Source: Opitutaceae bacterium
GTDB lineage: Bacteria > Verrucomicrobiota > Verrucomicrobiia > Opitutales > Opitutaceae
Reading direction: 5' to 3'
DNA length: 64,000 bases
Assembly: GCA_027482185.1 (NCBI GenBank)
Contig: JAIXWF010000021.1
Location: forward strand, 1 to 64,000
Position numbers and translations under genes: made by a program. Below, piece by piece: positions 53,309-61,242 of the stretch. The notes beneath the pieces are model-generated. The model did no database searches. It was given only the letters and a program-made list of their open reading frames with translations, and was not told the DNA's origin. Position 1 is the first letter of the stretch. Each line of letters begins with the position of its first letter.

Positions 53309-56300
53309 TTACATCCGCCACGAGGCCGTGAGGCTGAAGTTGATCGGGGTCTTCAGGCCGAAGCCGACCGGCACGGTTTCGCGGGCGGGCGACCGGTAGT
53401 TGCCGTCGCGGGGGCGCAGGGCGGTCACCGCGGCGCCGTTGGTCGACGACGTCCAGTAGACCGTGTCGTCGTTCAGAAGGTTGTTGATGACGAGCTGGAG
53501 CTGGACCTGGCGGCGGTTGATCCGCCACAGGTAGCCGAAGGTGGCCGTGACGTTCAGATCACCTTTCGGGGTGTACAGCGGGGTATCGATGCTGCGCGTC
53601 GGATCGTCGATCGCCTTCGTGGGATCGTTGGGATCGACAATCGTATCGGCGCCGCGGTTGCCGAGAATCTCGCGACCACGGTACTGGATTCCGAGGCCGG
53701 TGCGGAAACCCTTCCATTTGCCGCTCTGGACGGTGTAGTCGCCGAAGAGTTTGAAGAGCGGCTGGTCGAGCACGAGCGAGCCGGCGACGTTGAGATTGTT
53801 GTAGCGGGTGAAGATCTGGTTGTAGGCGTCGGCCGCGATCTCGGCATCGGGTCGATCGGTCGCGGGAATCGAGGTGTTGACCGTGGCGTAGTTGTTGCCG
53901 TCGATCCGCGCACCGGCGTCTTCGGCGATGAGTTTGAAGTTGGCGCGGTTCGCTTCGACGTAGGCCCGGGTCAGCTGGTAGGAATTGGTGGAGGTGACTT
54001 TGGGCAGAGATGCGCTGCCGATCACGCGCAGGCCGCGGGTCAGGTTGGCGGTGAGTTCCAACTCGTAGCCTTTGGCTTCGCGGTCCTGGAGGTCGGTGCC
54101 GGCGATGAAGCGCGGCACGCCGCGCTTGTTCAATTTCTGCGTGAGTCCGACCGGAGTCGCCTCGATCAGCGTATTGTAGGGAAAGCCGCTCACGCTTTGC
54201 GGGCGGTTGACCTCACTGGTGGTGTAGTAGGTGAAATTGAGGTCGAGCTTGCGCTCGAAGAACGAAAACCGGGTGCTGTAGTTCCAACCGGTGGAGACCG
54301 TCGGTGCCACGAGCCCGCCGCCGAGCTGCAGCGCGTAGGCCTTCTGCGGATTGAAGGTTTCGGAGTAGTTGACCGACGGGCTCAGCCACGGCCGCAGGTG
54401 CACGACGGTGCCGTAGGACTTCGTGTTGATGTAGCCTTGGAGCGCGGGAGCGTTGTAGTCGTCCTGAAACCGGTACTGCGCGTAGCGCGGATCGCGCACG
54501 CCGCCGGCCAGGCGGGGACGGACGACCGCGGGTGCCGGGGCTTGGGGTTGGCCGCGCGAATCGATGGGGATGTAGGTCAGCGATTCGTAGTCGGACGGAG
54601 CCAGCGGCTTGAACAGCGGACTGAGTGGATCGCGGTCCGTCGGATAGTCGCCGTTTACCGGCATCTGTTGGCTCAGCTGGTAATAGCGGTCGCGGCGCAC
54701 GGCGCCGAACAGGATCACGCGGTCCCGCCAGTACTTCGCCGTCAGCGCGGCGAAACCGTAGCGGTAGTTGGCATCGTTGATGGATTCCGTGTCGAAGCGG
54801 CTGTGGTCGATGACCCACCTCGGGGTGACGGTCGACGTCGTGCCCGTTGTCGGGTCGACGTAAGGCAGCGGCCGATTGGCCAATTCGATGCCCGGCCGGC
54901 GCGATTCGTTCCAATAGCGGCGGATCTTTACGAACGAGTCGTTGGTGCGGCCGTTGATCCATGCCAGGGTGTCGTTGCCCTGGGCGAGGGAGAGCCAACG
55001 GTACGAGATCGTGTAGTGGTTGCGATTCTCGCCCGCCATGGTGCTCGCGGAGTAGTGGCCGAAGCGCGTTTCTTTGCGCCACGCCAGAGCCACGCGGAGA
55101 TTGTCGTAGTTGTAGTCGCGCAGGCCGCGGAAGAAGTTGCCGTCGCCGTAGGCCTGAAGGAAATGGGGATTCGGTGCGCCGTTCGGCAGCACGCGGTTGA
55201 GATCGATATACGTGATGTTGGCCCCGCGGGTCTGCTCGCCGTCGACCGAGTTGGCGTGGCGGTTCACATCTGCCGCCACTTCGGCGTAGAAATCGCCGAA
55301 GCGTTGCTCGATCGTGAGCTGGAGGTCGCGGAACGTGGAGGCGAGCAACGGACCGTCCTGGTTGATCGAGAACGAGCGGGAGGGACGACGGAAGCCGGAG
55401 GCGGTTTCGGCGATGTCGAAGCGGTTGTTCGGAACGTTGAACGCTTCCAGCAGGTTCGCGCCGGCGAGACCGAAAGCCGGGCTGCTCCCGTACGTGAATC
55501 CGCCGATCGGAGTGGTGGCGGTCGTGCCGCCGCCGACCGTGATCGCTTCGTTCGAGTAGCTCGCGATGGCGTGTACGCCAGCGTAGGGGTCGTAGACGTT
55601 GTAGTTGGCGGCGCGCCGGGCGACGCCCTGCGCCTGGAGCGCGGTGAGCTGCGCGGCGGTCGCGCGGGCCAGCGGGGCGGGGGTGGAAAAGGTAGTGCTG
55701 CCGTTCCACCCGGAGAGCGCGTCCTGGAGATTGTAGACGGGGGTGTTGACCTTCCGGCGGAAGTATTCGGCTTCGAGCCGGATCTGCGTGTCGCGCAGCG
55801 GCTGCAACGTCGTGGTGGCAAAGAGGCCTTTGCGATGGTCGAACTCCTTGTCGCGCCACCCCAGCTTGTGCTGGCCGAGGCCGACAACGCGGATCGCCGC
55901 CTTGGGCGTCAGCGGACGATTGATATCGAGAATGCCGCGCGCGAGGCGCCATGAGCCGACGCTCAACCGGACGTCCTCGAAGGCCCGATCGAGGCGGGCC
56001 CGCTTCGTGGTGGAGGAACTGACGCCGCCTTGGCTGCCGTTGCCGAAGAGGATGGAATTGGGACCGCGGCCGAAGTCGAAACGCTCAAGATTGTAGGCGT
56101 CGTTGTCGCCGTTGACCGGAAAGAAATTGCGCAGCTGGCGGCCGGCGGCCACCCCGCGTGTGCTGTAGCTCACGGTGAAGGTGTTGTACGTGTTCGTGCC
56201 GTTGTCGGAATTGAAGGTGGAACCGGTGGTCCATTCCTGGGCGGATTGCAGGTCGGTCAGATTGAGTGCGTCGATGAACTCGCGGGTCAGCACCGAGTAT

Positions 56301-56557
56301 GCGGCGGGCGTGTCGCGCAGATCGGTGGCCAACCGCCCGCCCGCCAGCGCGCTGGCGGCCGCGAAGCCGGTGTCGCGCTCGGTGCTGACGGTGAAGGGGG
56401 TCAATGTGACGGTGGTCTCCGGCGTGGCCGGACCCTCGGTCGGCGCAGGGCGGGGGGAGGTCTGCGCCCGGGCCCAAGGCAACAGCGAGAGCAGGAGGGC
56501 GAGCCGGAGACCGCGGCGGAAGGACCCGAAAGGCAGGGGGCGGGGTGGGGGATTCAT
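53309..56557 (-). CDS. TonB-dependent outer-membrane receptor
   Basis: A 1082-residue receptor. Signal peptide to about residue 32, a TonB-box-like stretch (VTLTPFTVSTERDTGF), plug domain with ALNLTDLQSAQEWTTGS and RGVAAGRQLRNFFPV, then a 22-strand barrel ending LNFT-like strands and INFSLTASWRM. The length and plug type are those of the Verrucomicrobiota SusC-like receptors that import oligosaccharides. No SusD partner is present. It lies in a minus-strand run with the SurA-N-like and beta-helix genes and behind the GH105 gene. Confidence 0.92.
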   Translation of the reverse strand: MNPPPRPLPFGSFRRGLRLALLLSLLPWARAQTSPRPAPTEGPATPETTVTLTPFTVSTERDTGFAAASALAGGRLATDLRDTPAAYSVLTREFIDALNLTDLQSAQEWTTGSTFNSDNGTNTYNTFTVSYSTRGVAAGRQLRNFFPVNGDNDAYNLERFDFGRGPNSILFGNGSQGGVSSSTTKRARLDRAFEDVRLSVGSWRLARGILDINRPLTPKAAIRVVGLGQHKLGWRDKEFDHRKGLFATTTLQPLRDTQIRLEAEYFRRKVNTPVYNLQDALSGWNGSTTFSTPAPLARATAAQLTALQAQGVARRAANYNVYDPYAGVHAIASYSNEAITVGGGTTATTPIGGFTYGSSPAFGLAGANLLEAFNVPNNRFDIAETASGFRRPSRSFSINQDGPLLASTFRDLQLTIEQRFGDFYAEVAADVNRHANSVDGEQTRGANITYIDLNRVLPNGAPNPHFLQAYGDGNFFRGLRDYNYDNLRVALAWRKETRFGHYSASTMAGENRNHYTISYRWLSLAQGNDTLAWINGRTNDSFVKIRRYWNESRRPGIELANRPLPYVDPTTGTTSTVTPRWVIDHSRFDTESINDANYRYGFAALTAKYWRDRVILFGAVRRDRYYQLSQQMPVNGDYPTDRDPLSPLFKPLAPSDYESLTYIPIDSRGQPQAPAPAVVRPRLAGGVRDPRYAQYRFQDDYNAPALQGYINTKSYGTVVHLRPWLSPSVNYSETFNPQKAYALQLGGGLVAPTVSTGWNYSTRFSFFERKLDLNFTYYTTSEVNRPQSVSGFPYNTLIEATPVGLTQKLNKRGVPRFIAGTDLQDREAKGYELELTANLTRGLRVIGSASLPKVTSTNSYQLTRAYVEANRANFKLIAEDAGARIDGNNYATVNTSIPATDRPDAEIAADAYNQIFTRYNNLNVAGSLVLDQPLFKLFGDYTVQSGKWKGFRTGLGIQYRGREILGNRGADTIVDPNDPTKAIDDPTRSIDTPLYTPKGDLNVTATFGYLWRINRRQVQLQLVINNLLNDDTVYWTSSTNGAAVTALRPRDGNYRSPARETVPVGFGLKTPINFSLTASWRM

Positions 56558-56623
56558 GGGGTCGGGTTTGGGGGAGGTGGAACGATTCGGGAGGGGCAGG
56601 ACGGAAACGGTGCCGGGTTGCTC

Positions 56624-57859
56624 TTAGCGGAGTGATCCGAAGCGCAGGATTTCGGGTGCGGCCAAAAGGAAGGGCCCGAAGCCATGGAGGTCTCCCTTCA
56701 GGCGGGGGCGGTTGTGGTAGTACGCGACGTCGCCGACGTCGGTGGACGCGCACACATCGATCACATCGCCCTCGGGGGTGATTTTCCCGCGCAGTGCGGT
56801 CCAGCCGCGCACGGCATCCGCTTCGAAGGAGCGGTCGAGCCAGCCTTCGTTCACCCCGCGGGCGAGACCGTAGACGAACATCCCGGTGGAAGAGGTCTCT
56901 AGCCAGGATTCGGGATGATCCACCAATTGGTGCCATCCTCCGGCGGGATCTTGATGCCGCCGGAGACCGGCCGCGTGGGCGGCAAAGCTGGCCCGCACGC
57001 TTTCTCGAGCCGGATGATCCGCGGGTAGGGCGGCCAGCAACTCAACGTGGGTCAGAATCATCCAGCCGTTCGCCCGGCCCCAGAAGTGTCCCAAGGGTGC
57101 GCTGCGGGCTACGTCGTAGGCGTGCCGGTAGAGCCCCTTTTCGGAATCGAACAGTACCCGGCGCGATCCCAACGCCTGCTGCACCGCCTGATCGAGCAAG
57201 GCCGAATCGCCGCGCAGGCGATACAGGCGGACAAGGTAGGGGACGACCATATACGGATCGTCCGCCATGAGCCGGTTGCGCGCGCGGTGGAGTGTGCCAT
57301 CGGGCAGGCGCGCGGCGGCGGCGAGGTACGCGGCGATCCGATCAAGGTAAGGCAGGTACTGCGGATCGCGGCTCTCCGTGTAGGCTTCGACAACCAACGG
57401 GGCCAGGCCCGTATGCCAAAGGTCGGTCAACCGGAAATGGAATCCGATCGGGGAAAGGCTGCCGTCGCCGACCGGGGCTGCCTTGATTCCGGCCGCGTAT
57501 TGGCGCTCGAAGTAGTCGAGATGGCGGTAGATGAAGGCCAGGTTTTCCGTGCCGAACTGCTGCGCCCGGGGCTCCTGCAGGTAGGCGCCCGTACGGCGGA
57601 CGCCGTCGGTCAGCAGCCAAGTCTGATAGAACCACGCGTTGAATTTGCTCTCGATGCTGATCTCGGCCTTGAGCGGGAGGTTGCGGCTGTCGTCGAAGGT
57701 CTGGCCGGTCGAACGGTCGACGACCCGGCGGGTGGTTTCGCGGAGGACGCCGTCCGCCACGAGGCGGAGCAGCGCCTCGTCGCCGGATTTTGCGGCGGCG
57801 GCAAAGGCGGGGGCTGCAAGACCGAGGACGACACGGCAGAGGGCGGTAGGCATGCGCAT
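56624..57859 (-). CDS. GH105/GH88-family unsaturated uronyl hydrolase (YteR-like)
   Basis: A 411-residue exported hydrolase. Signal peptide (MRMPTALCRVVLGLAAPAFA), then an (alpha/alpha)6 barrel with FHFRLTDLWHTGLAP, MADDPYMVVPYLVRLY, GHFWGRANGWMILTHVELL and WLETSSTGMFVYGLARGV, all GH105 hallmarks. It would hydrolyse the unsaturated uronic acid left by pectin or rhamnogalacturonan lyases, fitting the transporter and lyase neighbours. In-frame ATGs exist up to 58003; 57859 gives the best signal peptide and keeps the operator-like site at 57915 upstream. The stop lies 66 bases from the TonB receptor start. Confidence 0.9.
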   Translation of the reverse strand: MRMPTALCRVVLGLAAPAFAAAAKSGDEALLRLVADGVLRETTRRVVDRSTGQTFDDSRNLPLKAEISIESKFNAWFYQTWLLTDGVRRTGAYLQEPRAQQFGTENLAFIYRHLDYFERQYAAGIKAAPVGDGSLSPIGFHFRLTDLWHTGLAPLVVEAYTESRDPQYLPYLDRIAAYLAAAARLPDGTLHRARNRLMADDPYMVVPYLVRLYRLRGDSALLDQAVQQALGSRRVLFDSEKGLYRHAYDVARSAPLGHFWGRANGWMILTHVELLAALPADHPARESVRASFAAHAAGLRRHQDPAGGWHQLVDHPESWLETSSTGMFVYGLARGVNEGWLDRSFEADAVRGWTALRGKITPEGDVIDVCASTDVGDVAYYHNRPRLKGDLHGFGPFLLAAPEILRFGSLR

Positions 57860-58395
57860 TCGGGGATGCGCCAGTGATGCTGCGATGGGTTGCCGCATGC
57901 CAATGTCGCGACATGGAACGCGTTCCTTTTTGCGCGGCGGAAGGACTGCTCCGAGAGCGAGTAGTCCTTTCCGGGCCCGGCAAACTCGGGAGGATATCGG
58001 CATGCCGCGCGTGGTGCCGCGTCTGCCTTCGACGAATCACAGTGGGAGGGTGCCTTGCCTGTGGATACGACCACTTTGGCCCCCTCTTGGATGATTGTCA
58101 GCGCGAGGACTTCGGAGCTCCGAAATCCTATGAGTTTTTGCGCAACGACGAGTTATGCCAAGTGCGCGGTCGGCTGCTCCGGATCGGACGCTGTTGTCCG
58201 GTTGCTAGGTATCGCCCGCGCGTTAGTTCGAGCGGGCGCACCCAGGCACGTCGGTCGGGCCGGTAACGTGTAAGTGAAACACTACCTTTGCAGGTGCGGT
58301 AGCATGAGAACTCGGGGAGCAGTTAATGAGATTGCTTTCGTCTCGTCGGGCGAAACGCCGCCAACCGCCGGGACAGGTGCACCGAAATATGGGGA
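57860..58395. other. Intergenic region with GH105 promoter
   Basis: 536 bases. The 5' part contains the operator-like palindrome at 57915-57926 and presumably the GH105 promoter. The rest (58000-58395) has no frame with convincing composition. It marks the change from the polysaccharide locus to the defence-like region. Confidence 0.5.
57915..57926. promoter_or_regulatory. LacI-type operator, copy 2 (GGAACGCGTTCC)
   Basis: Perfect 12-bp palindrome GGAACGCGTTCC, within ATGGAACGCGTTC shared with the site before the lacI gene. It lies 56 bases upstream of the chosen GH105 start. Confidence 0.7.
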
Positions 58396-58569
58396 ATGGT
58401 TCAGGTGAACGTTTCCGCAAGGGCATCGGAGGTTACGCCCTTTACGCCGGAACGGGGTCGGTTGGCGGCGGCGCCGGAGGAGGCAGGGGAGTTGGGGCAG
58501 ATGCGGCGATTGCAGGTTCAGCAAGACGCGGTGTCGCTCGCGGCGGCATTGCTGGCTGCGGCACGCTAA
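58396..58569 (+). CDS. 57-residue protein preceding the papain-like gene
   Basis: A short frame with good coding character: MVQVNVSARASEVTPFTPER, then a helical Glu/Gln/Ala-rich part (QMRRLQVQQDAVSLAAALLA) ending AAAR. GGGGA lies just before the ATG. It ends 16 bases before the start of the 202-residue papain-like gene, so the two likely form an operon. No family recognised; small size and position fit a regulator or antidote. Confidence 0.55.
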   Translation: MVQVNVSARASEVTPFTPERGRLAAAPEEAGELGQMRRLQVQQDAVSLAAALLAAAR

Positions 58570-58585
58570 GGCGCTTGACGATCCA

Positions 58586-59194
58586 ATGCGCACTTCAGCA
58601 ATCATCTCCGCCGTGGCGCCCCCCTCCGATTTTCCGGTGTTTTCTATTTTTGAGCGCGAGACCAAGCCAGACGCACCGCTTGGCGTGCCGGACGATTTGG
58701 ATCAAGCGCGCCGGATTTTTCATGCGAACTGCGGTCCCGCCTCTTTCGCTGCGCTAGTTGGGGCGCTCATTACCGACATCATTCGGTTTTTCCCTCACTT
58801 CCCCGAGTCTCCGCACACTTCCGTCCCTCACATGCGGCGGGCGCTGGCGGATTGCGGCGTGGAATATCAGTCGGCAGAAACCTGGCCCCAATTGGGTCTT
58901 GGGCTTATCCAGTTCACGGGGCCATGGACCGAACGCGGCAGTTTTCACGCGGCGGCTCAACATCGACATTGGGTCGCGGCTCGATCCGGAAAGATTTACG
59001 ACGTCAACGCCCACGCGTGGTTACCGCTCCGCCAATGGGAGTGCGAAATTATGCCGCTTCTAGTGGCAGCTCGCCCTGCAACGACCGGTTGGTTGCTCGC
59101 AAAATCCTACGAGGTGATGCCGTCTTTGCGGTATCTTCCGGAGTTTCCACTGGCAGCGCAAAACGCTTCATCACGTGGGTGCTGTGCTCGGTGA
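58586..59194 (+). CDS. Papain-like cysteine-protease-fold protein, unknown family
   Basis: A 202-residue soluble protein. A likely catalytic Cys sits in ANCGPASFAALVGA (about residues 48-61), and HRHWVAARSGKIYDVNAHAW (about 126-145) supplies a His and an Asp/Asn, the order and spacing of papain-fold C39-like or toxin-type cysteine peptidases. No signal peptide. Its last 146 bases overlap convergently with the 3' end of the next gene, which is unusual. With the 57-residue frame it may form a toxin-antidote or effector pair; this is a guess. Confidence 0.6.
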   Translation: MRTSAIISAVAPPSDFPVFSIFERETKPDAPLGVPDDLDQARRIFHANCGPASFAALVGALITDIIRFFPHFPESPHTSVPHMRRALADCGVEYQSAETWPQLGLGLIQFTGPWTERGSFHAAAQHRHWVAARSGKIYDVNAHAWLPLRQWECEIMPLLVAARPATTGWLLAKSYEVMPSLRYLPEFPLAAQNASSRGCCAR

Positions 59195-60206
59195 AATTGC
59201 TCTCGAAGAGATCGGCCATGCATGCGCCTGACGCCAGCGGTTCCTTCCGCCATCCGAGGCTGGGTCCGATTCGTTGAATCGCTTGCTGGCGGCGAATTGT
59301 CTTCAGCGCCGGGGTTGAGTCCACCGCCGTGACATTCGGGAAATGGGCGCGGACTTCACGGGCGGCCTCAATGTTTCCCACGATGATGGGGCGCAGCTCG
59401 CGACCGATCAGGTCTCGGAGCTGCACCAACGAGGCAATTTTGCGTTGGCGCACTTCCTTGATGCGATTCCCCGTGCGGAATTCCATACAAACGGCATCGA
59501 GTTCCGGGTGCTCACGGTAAAATGCCGCCATCCAATCCCAGTCTTTCGGATTCGTTGAATTCAGGTGAGGAATCGCGCTCACACCTTTGTCCGAAAGAGC
59601 TTCGGCGATACGAAACATCCGTCGGCGATTGATCAGATTCTCCAGCAAGGGGGCATTTTTCCAGAAGGTGAAATTCGGTGCGGTCACTGCTGCGACGCGA
59701 AGTTCGGCCAGTTGGCTGGCGATATCCCTCAGGCGATAGTTGCTGGAGAGCCGCTCGAGTTCGGGATCATCCGCGACGCCCGACAGCAGTAACTCGGTCT
59801 CCGGTTTCAGGCCCCACTCGGCCCGCAGTGATTCCGCCGTCAGGGTTCGCTGACCGAAGGCCAGGCCGCGGAATTTGTCGCCGTGAAATATCTCCACGAG
59901 ATTCAGCCCGGCGTGTGTGAGGTTCAGCGGCCGATTGAAGCAAACCCCACCCTGCACGAGCGTGAGGTAGTCAGGGAACGACGAAAGTTTGGCTTCGCAG
60001 AATTTCTGGGGATGGATCGGGCGGAAATATTTTACCTCGGCCAAGCGCTGCATGAAATCCCGGCGCCGGGTGGGATCGATGAAGAGCTTCTTCGAACTGC
60101 CGAAGGCTTCAAAACAAGTTATGAGCGGCTCGCCATTGTCAGACAGCGTCCAGCCCCCGCATTCATCGCGGGCGAAGCAATCACGACAATTGGCGACCAG
60201 TGTCAT
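59049..60206 (-). CDS. DUF4417-like protein with N-terminal cysteine cluster
   Basis: A 385-residue protein. The N-terminus has NCRDCFARDECGGW and a further Cys in LITCFEAFG, a four-cysteine pattern compatible with zinc or an iron-sulfur centre. The body resembles the DUF4417 TIM-barrel-like family: SAIPHLNSTNPKDWDWMAAF, LDAVCMEFRTGNRIKEV and LRPIIVGNIEAAREVRAHFP. DUF4417 proteins are common in phages and defence-type loci but their activity is unknown to me. Last gene of a four-gene operon, 12 bases behind the 122-residue protein. Confidence 0.6.
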   Translation of the reverse strand: MTLVANCRDCFARDECGGWTLSDNGEPLITCFEAFGSSKKLFIDPTRRRDFMQRLAEVKYFRPIHPQKFCEAKLSSFPDYLTLVQGGVCFNRPLNLTHAGLNLVEIFHGDKFRGLAFGQRTLTAESLRAEWGLKPETELLLSGVADDPELERLSSNYRLRDIASQLAELRVAAVTAPNFTFWKNAPLLENLINRRRMFRIAEALSDKGVSAIPHLNSTNPKDWDWMAAFYREHPELDAVCMEFRTGNRIKEVRQRKIASLVQLRDLIGRELRPIIVGNIEAAREVRAHFPNVTAVDSTPALKTIRRQQAIQRIGPSLGWRKEPLASGACMADLFESNFTEHSTHVMKRFALPVETPEDTAKTASPRRILRATNRSLQGELPLEAA

Positions 60207-60218
60207 TGATAGTGCCGG

Positions 60219-60587
60219 TTATAGGCTCACTTTTGCTTTGGCGTAGCCGGAGACGTCTTTTTCCCCGACCACGACGCCAGGCAAGACTCCGCCACTCGCC
60301 GCGTTCTCTGCCATGATCTCCCGCAGCTTGGTTGATCCGGCTCCGTCAACTTCCCCGATCGTCGTGGTGCCGAGCATCACGCGCACGCCGGTCTTGCCGG
60401 GAATATCGGCGAGCCAGATTTCGTCGCCGAGCTGCGGCTCGATGCCGGGTGACTTGAAGCGAAAGGCATACGTGGTCTCTTCGGGCAGGTCAGTGAACAC
60501 GCCGGTCTGACTGAACTCCTCGGCGTGGATTTTTTCGGCCTGATGTTTGTAAGACTGCGTTTTCTTTTTGATGAATTCGTCACCCAT
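60219..60587 (-). CDS. Small protein of the GHKL/STAS operon
   Basis: A 122-residue protein beginning MGDEFIKKKTQSYKHQAEKI with a charged helix, then strands with LGDEIWLADIPGKTGVRVML and a C-terminal GVLPGVVVGEKDVSGYAKAK. The IWLAD segment recalls small beta-barrel domains. No family recognised. Its start overlaps the end of the STAS-like gene by eight bases, so the two are translationally coupled. Confidence 0.62.
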   Translation of the reverse strand: MGDEFIKKKTQSYKHQAEKIHAEEFSQTGVFTDLPEETTYAFRFKSPGIEPQLGDEIWLADIPGKTGVRVMLGTTTIGEVDGAGSTKLREIMAENAASGGVLPGVVVGEKDVSGYAKAKVSL

Positions 60588-61227
60588 AAATTACTCCTTT
60601 GGCGATTGGTTGGTAAATCCACGCTTTGCCCTGTCGGACGCGACGCAGGAGGCGCACACGCCACAGGTCGTTGAGGCGGTTGCTCCAAGCTGTCTGCGTG
60701 ATGCCTTGATCCGGAAATTTTTCTTGGAGACTCGCCGCGGTGTGGCGCTCGTTCTCTTTCCAGTTGCGGAGGGTTTTGGCTAGGGCTTCATCGAGGAACC
60801 CGACTAACCGGCCGCCCGCGAGATTCTGCTCTCCATCGAATTTCAGGGAAAGCAACGGGAAGCTGCGCCGACCGAAAATTTCATCCGCCAGTTCCTCGAC
60901 CTCCGGGCGTGCGCCGGCGAGCACGGGAAACACGTTCAAGGCCGGCAGGCCAAACGCGTCGGCCATGGTCTGAGCCCCTGGCTCGGTTGAAAGCCGCGCC
61001 GATTGGAAGAGCGGAAGGACGCTCGATTTGAAGAAAGAGGTCGACGCAAGGTCGATGCCCGACACGTCGAAGACCACGATCATTCCGAGGTCGCTTGGCG
61101 ACACGTGCCGAATCGATTCGGTGACTTCCGCCAGAATACGTTGCCCCGCCTCGGCGCCGATGGCGGAGGAAACTTTGATAACGAGAATTTCGGACAGCGC
61201 TCGATGCATCTTCGTTACTATCGTCAC
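60580..61227 (-). CDS. STAS-like (DUF4325-type) protein with C-terminal winged helix
   Basis: A 215-residue protein. The N-terminal half has the STAS-like pattern IVVFDVSGIDLASTSFFKSS (about residues 49-68), with a Ser in the position that anti-anti-sigma factors phosphorylate. The C-terminal part (HTAASLQEKFPDQGITQTAW, then RLNDLWRVRLLRRVRQGKAW) reads as a winged helix. A GTG at 61227 and an ATG at 61209 are both possible starts; the GTG lies inside the palindrome at 61223-61240. The partner ATPase precedes it in the operon, as in SpoIIAB/SpoIIAA-type switches. Confidence 0.65.
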   Translation of the reverse strand: MTIVTKMHRALSEILVIKVSSAIGAEAGQRILAEVTESIRHVSPSDLGMIVVFDVSGIDLASTSFFKSSVLPLFQSARLSTEPGAQTMADAFGLPALNVFPVLAGARPEVEELADEIFGRRSFPLLSLKFDGEQNLAGGRLVGFLDEALAKTLRNWKENERHTAASLQEKFPDQGITQTAWSNRLNDLWRVRLLRRVRQGKAWIYQPIAKGVIYG

Positions 61228-61240
61228 TTGACCAAGTGAC
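61223..61240. promoter_or_regulatory. Perfect 18-bp palindrome between GHKL and STAS-like genes
   Basis: GTCACTTG-AC-CAAGTGAC, an 8-2-8 inverted repeat lying in the gap between the two genes and covering the GTG start of the STAS-like gene. It can act as an operator for a dimeric protein or as an RNA hairpin hiding that start. Confidence 0.6.
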
Positions 61241-61242
61241 AG

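Noticed and set aside
52976-55954. 992-codon plus-strand frame opposite the TonB receptor
   Set aside because: Val/Arg/Glu/Gly-rich antisense shadow; the minus-strand receptor has plug, barrel and signal peptide.
56579-56588. GGAACGATTC as a third LacI operator before the TonB receptor
   Set aside because: Its spacing and right half differ from the two perfect palindromes; kept only as a weak relative.
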